Positions 1-8,369 of a stretch of DNA of 64,000 nucleotides are shown piece after piece (the first letter of the stretch is position 1; every line of letters starts with the position of its first letter). A program made the translations under genes and the position numbers. Source of the stretch: Bradyrhizobium ontarionense (GTDB taxonomy: Bacteria > Pseudomonadota > Alphaproteobacteria > Rhizobiales > Xanthobacteraceae); contig NZ_CP088156.1 of assembly GCF_021088345.1 (NCBI RefSeq), positions 1,922,001-1,986,000 on the forward strand, read 5' to 3'. Below the pieces are notes generated by a model. That model saw only the letters and a list, made by a program, of their open reading frames with translations. It did not search any database and was not told where the DNA came from.

Positions 1-1438
1 CAGCGTACAGCTCAATCGTCGGCGCGCCGATCAGCTCCTGCCCACGCGAGAGCCGGTTGAGAATGACCTCTGCAACCCTTTGGTCGTCGGGCCGTTCAGA
101 CTGAATGATGATGGCATCCGTCAACGCCTCGTCCGTTGGCCCGGCTTGTGGGGACGTCGACGGACTTCCCGCGGTCAACAGCGAACGCATCAACGTACGG
201 GTGTGATCCTCCTGCTGCAGCGAAAAATAGTCGCGGGGCAGGAGATTGAAGCGCTTCCAGTGTGTGGAGTGGCCATCGAGCTCGTTCTCGACTTTCTCCT
301 GCGCGCGGAAAAATCCGTTCTTGGTATCCGGGTTGAGCTCAAAATGCGTCACTACCTCGGCCGGCGGCGCCAAGACGGTCGAACCGAATTCCGGAATTCG
401 CAGTGAGATCGTACCGCTAACCAGCGCATCGCCCACTGCGTCGATCGGAGCGGAGCAATGCACCACCAAACCGAGTTGCTCCATTACGCCAGGATGGTGC
501 TTCAAGCGCGCCAATATCTCGGCAACGCCGGGATGTTCCGCATGCTTGGGGTCCATAGCTTGCCGAGGCCGGTTTCGGGCCAGATTGACACTACGCTGAA
601 CGCGGGCGGCCTCACCGCCGGCGGCAATGTTGGACAGTGACACGGCGGCCGCGAGCTTGAGCATCGCGGTATCCTGCGCGTTATTGGGATCGAGATTGAG
701 CGCGCCGGGGGCAGCCGGGAGCGATAGAGCGTTGCTGACCGCCATCAGTTCCAAGGCTTGACCCGGCCCCACCTTGTTGGCGGCGCGGACGAAATCGGGG
801 CGCCGCGCCGCAACGTGCGCCTTTACCATCGCCAACTGGCGGGGATCTGCCTGCAATACCGTCTGGATGTGCGCTGCCGACTGGTCCAGCCACGCACGCG
901 TGCTCCGCGTTTCAAGAGACTCGATTCGCCGGGTTGGCCGGAGATCCGATCCGCCGCTCGGATTGGTGACCACCCTCTGGTCCGGTCCGGCGCCCACGGC
1001 CGGGTCGGCCGGGGCCTGCGGCTGCCTGAACAAGCTGGCCAGTTGTCCTACGCTTCGCCCGTGCTTCGACCTGTCGACATTCGGGTTCTCGAAGGAAAAT
1101 ATCTTGCTCCACGCTTTCAGCGCTTTCGATGCATCAAGATGGACGGCATCGGTACGCGAAGCTGGCCTGGACTTGCGCGTCTCTGCGATCTTAACGTCCA
1201 CGAACACGCCGCCTTCGATCTCCGCGACCGTTGGATTACCAGCAGCAAAGTTCGCGTTCCGCCACTTCAGGTTATGCAGCGTTTTCGGCCACTCGCGAAA
1301 AATCTCAGGAAAGGTAATTTCCTGATCCTGCGCGTTGCCGGACAGATCGAAATTGAACACCACCGCGAAATGAATTCGCTGTCCGTCGAAAGCACGGGGA
1401 ACGACGATCGGCCTCAGGGAAATCTTTGCGTCAGCCAT
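1..1438 (-). CDS. Hypothetical protein, C-terminus beyond window edge
   Basis: The frame is open from ATG at 1438 down to base 1, giving at least 479 residues with no stop. The ATG lies one base beyond the stop codon of the large Tat protein (TAA at 1442-1440), so the two are almost certainly co-transcribed and translationally coupled. There is no signal peptide or membrane segment; the N-terminus begins MADAKISLRPIVVPRAF and looks like a soluble beta-rich domain, followed by a proline/alanine-rich stretch near residue 140 and mixed helical sequence. I do not recognise the family. Its strict pairing with the exported 1372-residue protein suggests a common function. Confidence 0.8.
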   Translation of the reverse strand, partial: MADAKISLRPIVVPRAFDGQRIHFAVVFNFDLSGNAQDQEITFPEIFREWPKTLHNLKWRNANFAAGNPTVAEIEGGVFVDVKIAETRKSRPASRTDAVHLDASKALKAWSKIFSFENPNVDRSKHGRSVGQLASLFRQPQAPADPAVGAGPDQRVVTNPSGGSDLRPTRRIESLETRSTRAWLDQSAAHIQTVLQADPRQLAMVKAHVAARRPDFVRAANKVGPGQALELMAVSNALSLPAAPGALNLDPNNAQDTAMLKLAAAVSLSNIAAGGEAARVQRSVNLARNRPRQAMDPKHAEHPGVAEILARLKHHPGVMEQLGLVVHCSAPIDAVGDALVSGTISLRIPEFGSTVLAPPAEVVTHFELNPDTKNGFFRAQEKVENELDGHSTHWKRFNLLPRDYFSLQQEDHTRTLMRSLLTAGSPSTSPQAGPTDEALTDAIIIQSERPDDQRVAEVILNRLSRGQELIGAPTIELYA

Positions 1439-1439
1439 A

Positions 1440-4400
1440 TTACGTCCTCGAATAATCGAATTTCGCCCAGTAGTCCGATTCCCAATTCGCGGGCTCGAAG
1501 CGCCAGCCGCGCTTCTTCCTCTCGGCTTTGTCTTTTGCGGTCGGGAAGTAGCTGCGAACCTGATCCGGATCCGGCGCATTCGCAGGTACAAAGGTCGCCC
1601 TGGAAGCGCGCACGAACTTCAGCGTTTCCGCACCGACTGGCGCGTCGAGCAGCACCAATCCTTGTGGCTGGTCCTGACCATTGCTTTCCGATTGGCCCTT
1701 CGAACCAGCGATGGTCTTTTCCATTCCCAGATGGACGTCGTAGCTGTACACCGTGACGTCGATCGAGACCGTAATTTCGCAATAGCCGTAGAGCAGCGAG
1801 TCGCTGCCGCTGCGGCGATAAGCCAGCGCCAGGAAGAACTCGACGCAGACATGGACAAGACCGAGCACATCGAGTTGACCGCCGGCACGAAGATAGCCGG
1901 CCAGCTCCGTCGATGAGTTGGTGATCTTCAGGTATCCGCCCGCCATCACATACAGGCCGCCGCTGGCGATCCCGATGTCGAAGGACAGCGCACCGCCGAA
2001 CTCGAGCGCGCCGATCAGCTCGCGGTTGCCGTTGCTCTCGAAGGCCGCGCTGAAATAGCCGCGGCCGGCGAATCCCATGACGCTGAGCTCAAACGGCTTC
2101 TCGAAGCTCGAAAACGCAAATTCATAGCGGAGCGTGCGATCGCCAAGCGGCAGGGCCAGCCCTGACTTCAGCGCCAGGTTGCGGCAACTGAATGCCCCGA
2201 ATGCGATCGGAGGTATCGTCGTGCTGCTCTTGACGTGGATGAAATCGGTGTCGATGCCGAGGTCGAGACCTCCGAACGACAAGCCGTTTTGCAGCGCTCC
2301 GAGGAATGCCAGCGGGCCGAGGAATTTGACCGGCTTGCTCGCCAGTATCGGTTTGACAGTGGGCGTCGGGATTGGTTGACCCGAAGTGTAGCTCGCTTGA
2401 ATCCGGAGTTCGGCGACCTGGACTTCCAGCAGGTCGAGCAGGTTGATCGCGATGACCGGTGTCTTTTGCCGGCCGGGACCCGGGTCTATCTGGGTCGGTT
2501 TTGGGCTGCCCTGAATCTTGCCGAGGAAGGCGTCCAGAGTCACAACCGCCTGCGGCTTTGCGCCACCGACGAGGTCTTTCGGCTTCGGGATATTGACCGT
2601 CGTCTTCGATGTGATGATGAGGCCGGCGGTAATGTCCGACACCGGAGCGAAGGTCAGAATGCCGAAATTCTGCCGTTTGACCGGAACAGCCCAGCTCCAG
2701 TTGCGCTCGATCTTTTCGGGAAGCTCGATGACGTTGATATCCGGCATCTGGCCGCGTCCGACCGCTGCAATGATCTTGCGCAGCGGGATGACGCCGAAGA
2801 CTTTCGCGTCCGGCACCGCGTCCGAAAGGTCGTTCGTGAATTTGTTGAAATCGGTTCGGGCGATCTCCTTGACTTTGTCCGCCGTCTGCGATGCGACCGC
2901 ACCAAGCTCGCGGGAGATGCCGCTGATCACTGTGCTCGGCTTGGCGAGGCCGTTTTTGATCTGGCCACCGATATCCTCGGCCTTGCCGATCGCCTCGGTC
3001 AATTTCGCATAGACGCCGTTCTGCGCCGACCTGAAACCGCCGGTGATGTAATCCTCGACCAGCTTGATCTCGCGTTCGGGAACATCGGGAAGCATGCCCT
3101 TGACAGCGGGAATAACGACCGAGGCGGCCTCGATGCCGGTGTGGAAAATTCCGGAACCGAATTTGGCGGCCTCGTCCCTGAATTTCTGATACTGGGCGAG
3201 ATACTCCTTCGACTTGGCCCGAAAGTCCGCAAGCGCCTTGTCGGCGTCCTTCTCGATTGCCTTGCTGGTTTCGATCAGCGCGCCGAGGGCATCAGCAATG
3301 CGGTGGCGTGCCGCCTCGTCGATCTTGTCGGCAAAGACATCCAGCCCGTCATGCAGATTCTTGATGAGCTGGTCGACGCCTTCGATCTTTGTGATCTTCG
3401 CCAACTCGGAGATCAGGCGATCGACGATCTCGACCTCGTGCTGGACGAAGTTGCTGGTGAACGTGATCGCCTTGGTCTCGAGCGTCGCGCCGAGTTCGTT
3501 GAGCTTCTTCAGTTTTGCGACGTAGCCGTCGGCGACGTGGAGCACGTCATCGACGACGCCGACGGTGACCGTGTCGAGCTCCTTGCCCAGCTTGTCGAGG
3601 AGATCCTTGCCGACGTCGGCAATCTTCTTGGTTTGCAGGTCGAGATCGCCCAGCGCATCTTTTGCCGCTTGGTTGATCTTCTGTTTCGCCTGATCGAGCG
3701 AGATCGGAGGATTTTTGCGCAGATCCTGGATCCGCTTCGGGACGGCGAGCGCGATCTGCGTCGACGGCCCCTTTTCGGGTGCGAAGGCGATCTTGCTGCT
3801 GGGAAACGGAATCGTGCGCTCGGCAGCGACCTTCTTGCCATACTGGCGGTGGCCCTTGACGATATTCGACGCGAACCAGAGCCTGGCATCAGGCGTGATC
3901 GACTTCTGGCCGCTTTCGTCCTCCACTTCGGTTTCCCACTTGACGATATCTTCGGTCGTTTCCAGCCGCGGCCAGAAGTACAAACCCTTGCCGCCGTCCG
4001 CGTCGGTTTCAATGGCGGGATCGGCGAGATCTGGTGAGCGTACCGTCCGCAGCGTCACGCGCTTGGCCGGCATCATCCGCCCGACCGGGTTGTCCGATCC
4101 GGCGTAGTTTTTGAGCGGATCCTGAACCAGGATGAATCGCCGCTTCAGCAGATAAGCGCCGGGCGCCGACAGGGCGGCCGCGTCCGTACCTTCGGCGTAA
4201 CTCACAAACTTCCGCTGTGTCAGTTCGACATAAATGGACGGGTGGCAGAACGGGAAAAGGAATCCGAAAAACGCTTCCACGAAGAACACGTCGCGCCCGA
4301 TGACGATGCGGTGCTTCCACATCCTGAGCTCGGTGCCGGGATCTCCCTTTTCCGCGATCTGTTCGCGGATGATCTCGTCGACGGTTTTCTGGCTCGCATA

Positions 4401-5558
4401 ATAGAAGTTGGCATCTGCCCCCATAGCGGTGAGGACCAGATGTTCGATATCGATCTGGCCGTCACCCTCCGACATCTGCCTGACCAGGCGATGTCGAGTG
4501 AGGGCGTGCAGCGACAACGGCCGTTCAGCCGGATAATAGAGCGAAAATCGAGGCTCGCTCTTGCGCTGGTAGTCGGGCGAGTACACGGCGCGCGCCTGCA
4601 GCACGACGCGCTTCGGTGGCGCCAGTTCCTCCGGAATATTCGTCGTGCCGGGCGGCAATCCCGCCGGCTTCACCGGATCACGGCTGGTGAGTGAGGCATT
4701 CCAGAGTTCGACCGGCTCGTCGATCCGCGGCGCGGACTCCGGTGGGGGAGCCCCGGCGCCGACTTTCGGACCCGCATCCTTCGGGGGAAGAATGCCGGCC
4801 TTCGATGGCTTCTTGCCGTATTTGGCGGTGTTCTGGTTCTTGGCGAGGAGCTGGTTGTAGCTGTCGGCGCCCGTCCGCCGGGCTGAAGTGCTGTCCTTGC
4901 GGGACAGGGCGGATGCAGAAAAGCGCGTGTTCGGCCCAGGCGAGATATAGAGCCGGAACGGAATTTCCAGCGCGGTCTCGGTCGACGTCGGCATCTGCGG
5001 AACGTAACGCTGGATCCCTGTCGGCGCCTGCGAAACCGTCGGCGGGATCGCGCCCCGCGGAACGCGCAAGGACAGCCGCTCCAGCGCCGGCCACCAGCTT
5101 TCCGGCTCATCCAGCTTGAATGGCTCCATGTGATCGGGGACATCGAAGACCACCCAACTCGGTCCCGAGATGAAACTTGAGACGGGCGGAACAGGACTGT
5201 TGCCGTGATTTTCGGCTTCCTTCAGCGGATCGTTCTCAAAACCGCTATTGGGAGCATGACGCTCGTCGAAGATCGCCTCAGCGAGGTTCTGCGGCGGGAA
5301 AATTACCGCGACCGACGATTGGCCAAGGCCGAGAGGCAGGAGATTGCCGTCCTTGCGCTCAAAGTTGATAAAGCGCACCTCGACATTGAGAAAATCTGTG
5401 TCGCGCAGCAATCGATACGCGAGCGTCGGCAGTCGTTCCATCGCGAAGCCCGGACCAAGGAGGCCGCCTTGCAGCGCAAGCCCCCCGGCTGTGGTAAGGC
5501 CAATCTTGAGGAAGTCTCGGCGAGATACGTTTTCGACGAATTGATGTTTCGAAGTCAT
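1440..5558 (-). CDS. Large Tat-exported protein with coiled-coil centre, function unknown
   Basis: This encodes 1372 residues starting at ATG 5558; an in-frame ATG at 5672 exists, but the Tat motif SRRDFLKIG followed by a hydrophobic stretch (residues about 11-35) fits the later start. Residues about 620-910 are a long run of Lys/Glu/Ala-rich heptads typical of an amphipathic coiled coil. Residues about 1096-1306 are glycine- and beta-rich (AGGYLKITNSSTELAGYLR, GLVHVCVEFFLALAY), suggesting a beta-sheet or barrel-like end domain. I do not recognise a named family. It heads a two-gene unit behind one of the GCGTGAA repeat sites and would be exported folded by the Tat pathway. Confidence 0.8.
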   Translation of the reverse strand: MTSKHQFVENVSRRDFLKIGLTTAGGLALQGGLLGPGFAMERLPTLAYRLLRDTDFLNVEVRFINFERKDGNLLPLGLGQSSVAVIFPPQNLAEAIFDERHAPNSGFENDPLKEAENHGNSPVPPVSSFISGPSWVVFDVPDHMEPFKLDEPESWWPALERLSLRVPRGAIPPTVSQAPTGIQRYVPQMPTSTETALEIPFRLYISPGPNTRFSASALSRKDSTSARRTGADSYNQLLAKNQNTAKYGKKPSKAGILPPKDAGPKVGAGAPPPESAPRIDEPVELWNASLTSRDPVKPAGLPPGTTNIPEELAPPKRVVLQARAVYSPDYQRKSEPRFSLYYPAERPLSLHALTRHRLVRQMSEGDGQIDIEHLVLTAMGADANFYYASQKTVDEIIREQIAEKGDPGTELRMWKHRIVIGRDVFFVEAFFGFLFPFCHPSIYVELTQRKFVSYAEGTDAAALSAPGAYLLKRRFILVQDPLKNYAGSDNPVGRMMPAKRVTLRTVRSPDLADPAIETDADGGKGLYFWPRLETTEDIVKWETEVEDESGQKSITPDARLWFASNIVKGHRQYGKKVAAERTIPFPSSKIAFAPEKGPSTQIALAVPKRIQDLRKNPPISLDQAKQKINQAAKDALGDLDLQTKKIADVGKDLLDKLGKELDTVTVGVVDDVLHVADGYVAKLKKLNELGATLETKAITFTSNFVQHEVEIVDRLISELAKITKIEGVDQLIKNLHDGLDVFADKIDEAARHRIADALGALIETSKAIEKDADKALADFRAKSKEYLAQYQKFRDEAAKFGSGIFHTGIEAASVVIPAVKGMLPDVPEREIKLVEDYITGGFRSAQNGVYAKLTEAIGKAEDIGGQIKNGLAKPSTVISGISRELGAVASQTADKVKEIARTDFNKFTNDLSDAVPDAKVFGVIPLRKIIAAVGRGQMPDINVIELPEKIERNWSWAVPVKRQNFGILTFAPVSDITAGLIITSKTTVNIPKPKDLVGGAKPQAVVTLDAFLGKIQGSPKPTQIDPGPGRQKTPVIAINLLDLLEVQVAELRIQASYTSGQPIPTPTVKPILASKPVKFLGPLAFLGALQNGLSFGGLDLGIDTDFIHVKSSTTIPPIAFGAFSCRNLALKSGLALPLGDRTLRYEFAFSSFEKPFELSVMGFAGRGYFSAAFESNGNRELIGALEFGGALSFDIGIASGGLYVMAGGYLKITNSSTELAGYLRAGGQLDVLGLVHVCVEFFLALAYRRSGSDSLLYGYCEITVSIDVTVYSYDVHLGMEKTIAGSKGQSESNGQDQPQGLVLLDAPVGAETLKFVRASRATFVPANAPDPDQVRSYFPTAKDKAERKKRGWRFEPANWESDYWAKFDYSRT

Positions 5559-5647
5559 TTTAAGATCCAATTGCAAGTGGCCGAACCGAACTTGCGCAAC
5601 GAGATTTCTGAAAATGCCAACCCGGGTATCGCGCCATTTCTCTCCAT
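5555..5647 (-). CDS. Short upstream ORF overlapping the Tat gene start
   Basis: A 30-codon ORF starts at ATG 5647 and ends in a TGA (5557-5555) that overlaps the ATG of the large Tat gene in an ATGA arrangement. A weak GGGAAG lies about 11 bases upstream. The peptide has one cysteine and no signal. The overlap would allow translational coupling. It may be a leader peptide or chance; the ATGA overlap is the only real evidence. Confidence 0.3.
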   Translation of the reverse strand: MERNGAIPGLAFSEISLRKFGSATCNWILK

Positions 5648-5723
5648 CACAGCAACGCTTCCCGGAGGTCACCCACAGCGACTGACCTCGACTGCGAAGT
5701 TATGGGGCGGTTCGGGGCGTGTC

Positions 5724-5741
5724 GCGTGAGATAAGCGTGAA
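5724..5741 (-). promoter_or_regulatory. SARP-type heptamer direct repeat (site 4)
   Basis: On the plus strand GCGTGAG-ATAA-GCGTGAA, i.e. two heptamers with an 11-bp period; on the transcribed strand TTCACGC-N4-CTCACGC. It lies 166 bases upstream of the Tat gene ATG. A 22-base block containing it (5721-5742) recurs exactly at 7868-7889. A CATAAC hexamer 19 bases further along the transcribed strand could be a -10, placing the second heptamer at the -35. Confidence 0.6.
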
Positions 5742-5838
5742 TTGCGATGTACCTGATCTGTCGCAGGCGGCGAGCACGAGCCGCACGAAACCGTCCGCGC
5801 AGTTTCGTCGCGGCAATTCGAGGAACGGCGGCGCCGCA

Positions 5839-6858
5839 CTACTCGCATGTCGCAGTACTTGCTTGCGGCGTATCCCGCTGCTGCGTGAGGACCACCTGTC
5901 CATGCCACCAGCCACGCCACCTGTCATAGAACGGACCGCTCTCCAGCCGAAACTTGAACGTGACCTTGCTCCGGTCGCCCTGGATGTTCAGCACCTTGTC
6001 GAAGACCGCCGCAGCCGACGCCTCGGCGAGCCGCGCCGCCGTAATCTTCGAGCCGGGGTCTGCTTGAAAATCGATGCTGTAGGTCTTTGAGCTCTTGCCT
6101 TCCCGGTGCTCGTCAAAGGTCTCGTCGACCGCATAGGGCCGTTCGAAGATCGGGGCCTGTACCGCGCCGCCCCCGTCCGTAGACGCCGTGACCACGGTGA
6201 CGAATTCGGCCGGCGGCACCTCCAGCAGCGGCTTGGCAAACTGCAGCGGCATGAAATAGTCGAAATTCGGATAACCGCTACCGCCTGCAACGACGCCGAT
6301 GACGCAGCGTCCCGAGCCCAGCAGCACAGGACCTCCGCTCATGCCCGGCGCTAGTCCGACGTTCACGCCCATCGAACCCCTCGGTCCCGCGAGATTGGAC
6401 ACCACGCCAGGACGAACCTCGATGTCCTTTTTTTCCGGGAATCCATAGGCGGTCACATCGTCGAGCAGCTTGAAGACGTGATTGGCCCTAACCTTCAGGA
6501 ACGGCCAGTCCGATTTCAAATTAGGCGAAAACCTCAGAAGCGCGATGTCCGCCGACACGCTAGGCGTGGCTACGTCGAACAGCTGGTTGGGCGCAGCGGT
6601 TCGCGATTTCACCGCACCACGGATAAACCGGATCTTGCCCGCGGGTATCTCCGCATCAGATACGTGTTTTGCGGTCACCACCCAACCCGCCGGATGAACG
6701 ATGAAGCCGGTGCCTTCCCCGACGCTCTGGAATACCCCGTTCTCCATGTATCCAACTTCAATGAAGACCACGCTCGAGGTCGGCTCCGTCGCCCGTGCCG
6801 TGAAGCCTGGGATACCCAGCAGCCATGCGGCAACGAGGAGAACAAGCTTGCCCCGCAT
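5839..6858 (-). CDS. Secreted trypsin-like serine protease (S1 family)
   Basis: About 339 residues. A Sec signal peptide (residues about 1-24, ending in TARA) precedes a chymotrypsin-fold domain with the full triad: His in VVTAKHVSD, Asp in SADIALLRF, Ser in APGMSGGPVL. The remaining 100 residues after the protease core are not recognised. Two ATGs (6861, 6858) are possible; the second is better spaced from GGGGAGG. The start is only 8 bases from the stop of the astacin gene, so the two proteases form one unit and would act together outside the cytoplasm. Confidence 0.88.
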   Translation of the reverse strand: MRGKLVLLVAAWLLGIPGFTARATEPTSSVVFIEVGYMENGVFQSVGEGTGFIVHPAGWVVTAKHVSDAEIPAGKIRFIRGAVKSRTAAPNQLFDVATPSVSADIALLRFSPNLKSDWPFLKVRANHVFKLLDDVTAYGFPEKKDIEVRPGVVSNLAGPRGSMGVNVGLAPGMSGGPVLLGSGRCVIGVVAGGSGYPNFDYFMPLQFAKPLLEVPPAEFVTVVTASTDGGGAVQAPIFERPYAVDETFDEHREGKSSKTYSIDFQADPGSKITAARLAEASAAAVFDKVLNIQGDRSKVTFKFRLESGPFYDRWRGWWHGQVVLTQQRDTPQASTATCE

Positions 6859-6869
6859 CATCGCCTCCC

Positions 6870-7733
6870 CTACTTGTAGATGGAGTTGACGACGGCCGCG
6901 TCGCCCTTGCTGATGTGGTCGCGCTGCCCGATCTGCGTCCCCGGCGGAAGCGGCTGCGTCGCGACAATCGTCGGCTGGTTGTTGCAGGAAAACGCATACG
7001 CCCCGTAGTGCATGATCGAGTCGAGGTCATAAGATCCGGCGTCGGCGAAGTCTGCCGGATATTGCCTGAACTGGCCGCCATATCCGCGAATGATATTGGT
7101 AAACTGCACGCGGACATGGCTGGCGCGGTCGGTCCGGTTCTGCTCGTGATGCAGGCCGATGACATGACCGATCTCGTGCACGATCTGGCCAAAGGCACAG
7201 CCGTCCACCAGTTCCACGTTCTGCTCGCCCCCCATCATCCCCACCCCCATGGAGAGACAGGCCAGGGGATTCGAACCGACGGTGAAATACACATAGTTCG
7301 GATACTGACCGGCGTTTGCGGCAGTCCTTTCCTGGAACTTGAGCGCAGTCACGGCAGACCAGGCCGCCATTGCCTTCAGCACCGTGGCACCGCTAGCGAG
7401 TTTTGGATCAATGACGTAGGGCACGACACTGTTCGGCCATTTCTGCTGACCGGACAGGACCGATCGCGCGACGTAACCGAACGGCGTTATTTCGGACGCA
7501 CCAGCGGCATTCTTGTAGGTCAGCCTGATCGGCCCGCTCTGCGCCGCGAACGCGATCTGACTCGCATCCCCGATTACGATGTCGCCTTCAACGATGGCGT
7601 AGGTCCCGGACTTGATATAGGGCAGCACCTTGATCTGCCCATTGTCCTCGACCTCGACGGTCTTCGGCTCACCCCTCGCGTATTCCAGTCCATCAGACGC
7701 ACCCGCGGCCATTGCCGGCGCCCGCCGGGCCAT
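6870..7733 (-). CDS. Astacin-family (M12A) zinc metalloprotease
   Basis: The 287-codon frame holds the complete astacin zinc signature HEIGHVIGLHHEQNR (His186, Glu187, His190, Gly193, His196, Glu197) followed by the TDR typical of astacins and the Met-turn SIMHYG about 50 residues later. An N-terminal propeptide-like region precedes it. The ATG at 7733 has no convincing ribosome site and no signal peptide follows it; a proper signal peptide with a good ribosome site lies just upstream in another frame (7693-7809). Either a one-base error or a real frameshift has separated them. It is the first gene of the unit with the serine protease. Confidence 0.85.
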   Translation of the reverse strand: MARRAPAMAAGASDGLEYARGEPKTVEVEDNGQIKVLPYIKSGTYAIVEGDIVIGDASQIAFAAQSGPIRLTYKNAAGASEITPFGYVARSVLSGQQKWPNSVVPYVIDPKLASGATVLKAMAAWSAVTALKFQERTAANAGQYPNYVYFTVGSNPLACLSMGVGMMGGEQNVELVDGCAFGQIVHEIGHVIGLHHEQNRTDRASHVRVQFTNIIRGYGGQFRQYPADFADAGSYDLDSIMHYGAYAFSCNNQPTIVATQPLPPGTQIGQRDHISKGDAAVVNSIYK

Positions 7734-7809
7734 CCTCGCACTGCTCGCCCAAAGCCGGCGTGAACGGCAACGCGAACAACAATACAGCGATGATTGTAAA
7801 CCTGCGCAT
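7693..7809 (-). other. Signal-peptide ORF displaced from the astacin frame
   Basis: ATG 7809, preceded by GGGAGC, opens a 38-codon frame beginning MRRFTIIAVLLFALPF and ending TPALG, a textbook Sec signal peptide. It then overlaps the astacin ORF in a different frame and stops at 7693. Shifting one base between about 7693 and 7745 would join it to the protease. This is most simply the true N-terminus of the astacin gene. Confidence 0.65.
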
Positions 7810-7870
7810 CGATGCCGCTCCCGTTACGATTGTATTTCGAGACGACAATATCAACGCGTCAGCCTGCGTC

Positions 7871-7888
7871 GCGTGAGATAAGCGTGAA
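7871..7888 (-). promoter_or_regulatory. SARP-type heptamer direct repeat (site 3)
   Basis: GCGTGAG-ATAA-GCGTGAA, identical to site 4 including flanking bases. It ends 62 bases before the probable astacin ATG (7809). A GATATT hexamer 18 bases downstream on the transcribed strand could serve as -10. Two heptamers 11 bp apart match the geometry known for SARP-family activators. Confidence 0.65.
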
Positions 7889-8039
7889 TAGCGCTTGGTC
7901 GATCAACCAGACGTCGTTACAACCGACGGCATGAGGAAAGCGCGCACATACCGATCCGAAACACGATTTCCAGCTGATGACTGATGCGGCCCACGCGCTG
8001 CTCGAACGGCTTGTCCAAGGGTCGTCGAAGCAAACATGT

Positions 8040-8072
8040 CCGAGGGCGGACCGCAGACCGATCCGCCCTCGG
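8040..8072 (-). terminator. Strong hairpin behind the small peptide gene
   Basis: CCGAGGGCGGA (8040-8050) and TCCGCCCTCGG (8062-8072) form a perfect 11-bp stem with an 11-base loop, starting 37 bases after the stop of the 49-codon peptide. No long U-tract follows, so it may be a weak terminator, an RNA 3'-end stabiliser or both. Apart from this hairpin and site 3, the stretch 7810-8109 holds nothing else I can support. Confidence 0.5.
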
Positions 8073-8109
8073 TTGGTCGTTCGTCAACGCAACGGACCGA
8101 CCGTGTCGA

Positions 8110-8259
8110 TCAACACAACGCCAGGCAGGCGGCGCGAGCGACGGGATCTCCAATTGCGTTGCAGATTGCCTCACAGACCCCTGACGGAGCGACATCGGCG
8201 GCAATCTTGGTCGGCGTCACCGTCCGTTGTACGGCTTTGGCTTGAGTGGGCATTTTCAT
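8110..8259 (-). CDS. Candidate RiPP precursor peptide with CX3C-X11-CX3C core
   Basis: A 49-codon ORF from ATG 8259 to TGA 8110, with an excellent ribosome site AGAGGA seven bases upstream. Residues 1-27 are a charged, cysteine-free leader-like segment (begins MKMPTQAKAVQRTVTP) with no secretion signal. Residues 28-49 are hydrophobic and contain all four cysteines (29, 33, 45, 49) as C-x3-C-x11-C-x3-C, ending on the last cysteine. It follows the PatA/PatG-type protease by 110 bases on the same strand and is itself followed by a strong hairpin. The layout (protease, short leader-core peptide) is that of a ribosomally made, processed peptide. No homologue is known to me; the function is inferred. 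Confidence 0.7.
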   Translation of the reverse strand: MKMPTQAKAVQRTVTPTKIAADVAPSGVCEAICNAIGDPVARAACLALC

Positions 8260-8369
8260 CTGTAAGTCCTCTTTGATCGGCTGGCCCGGGACGCGCAGCG
8301 GTTACATGTCTGCACTTATTTTCCGACCCCGCAGCGGCATGCAGTTCTTGGCCTCAAACCCAGTCCGGC

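Noticed and set aside
2235-4037. 600-codon open frame on the plus strand
   Set aside because: Antisense to the coiled-coil part of the Tat protein; no ribosome site or family match.
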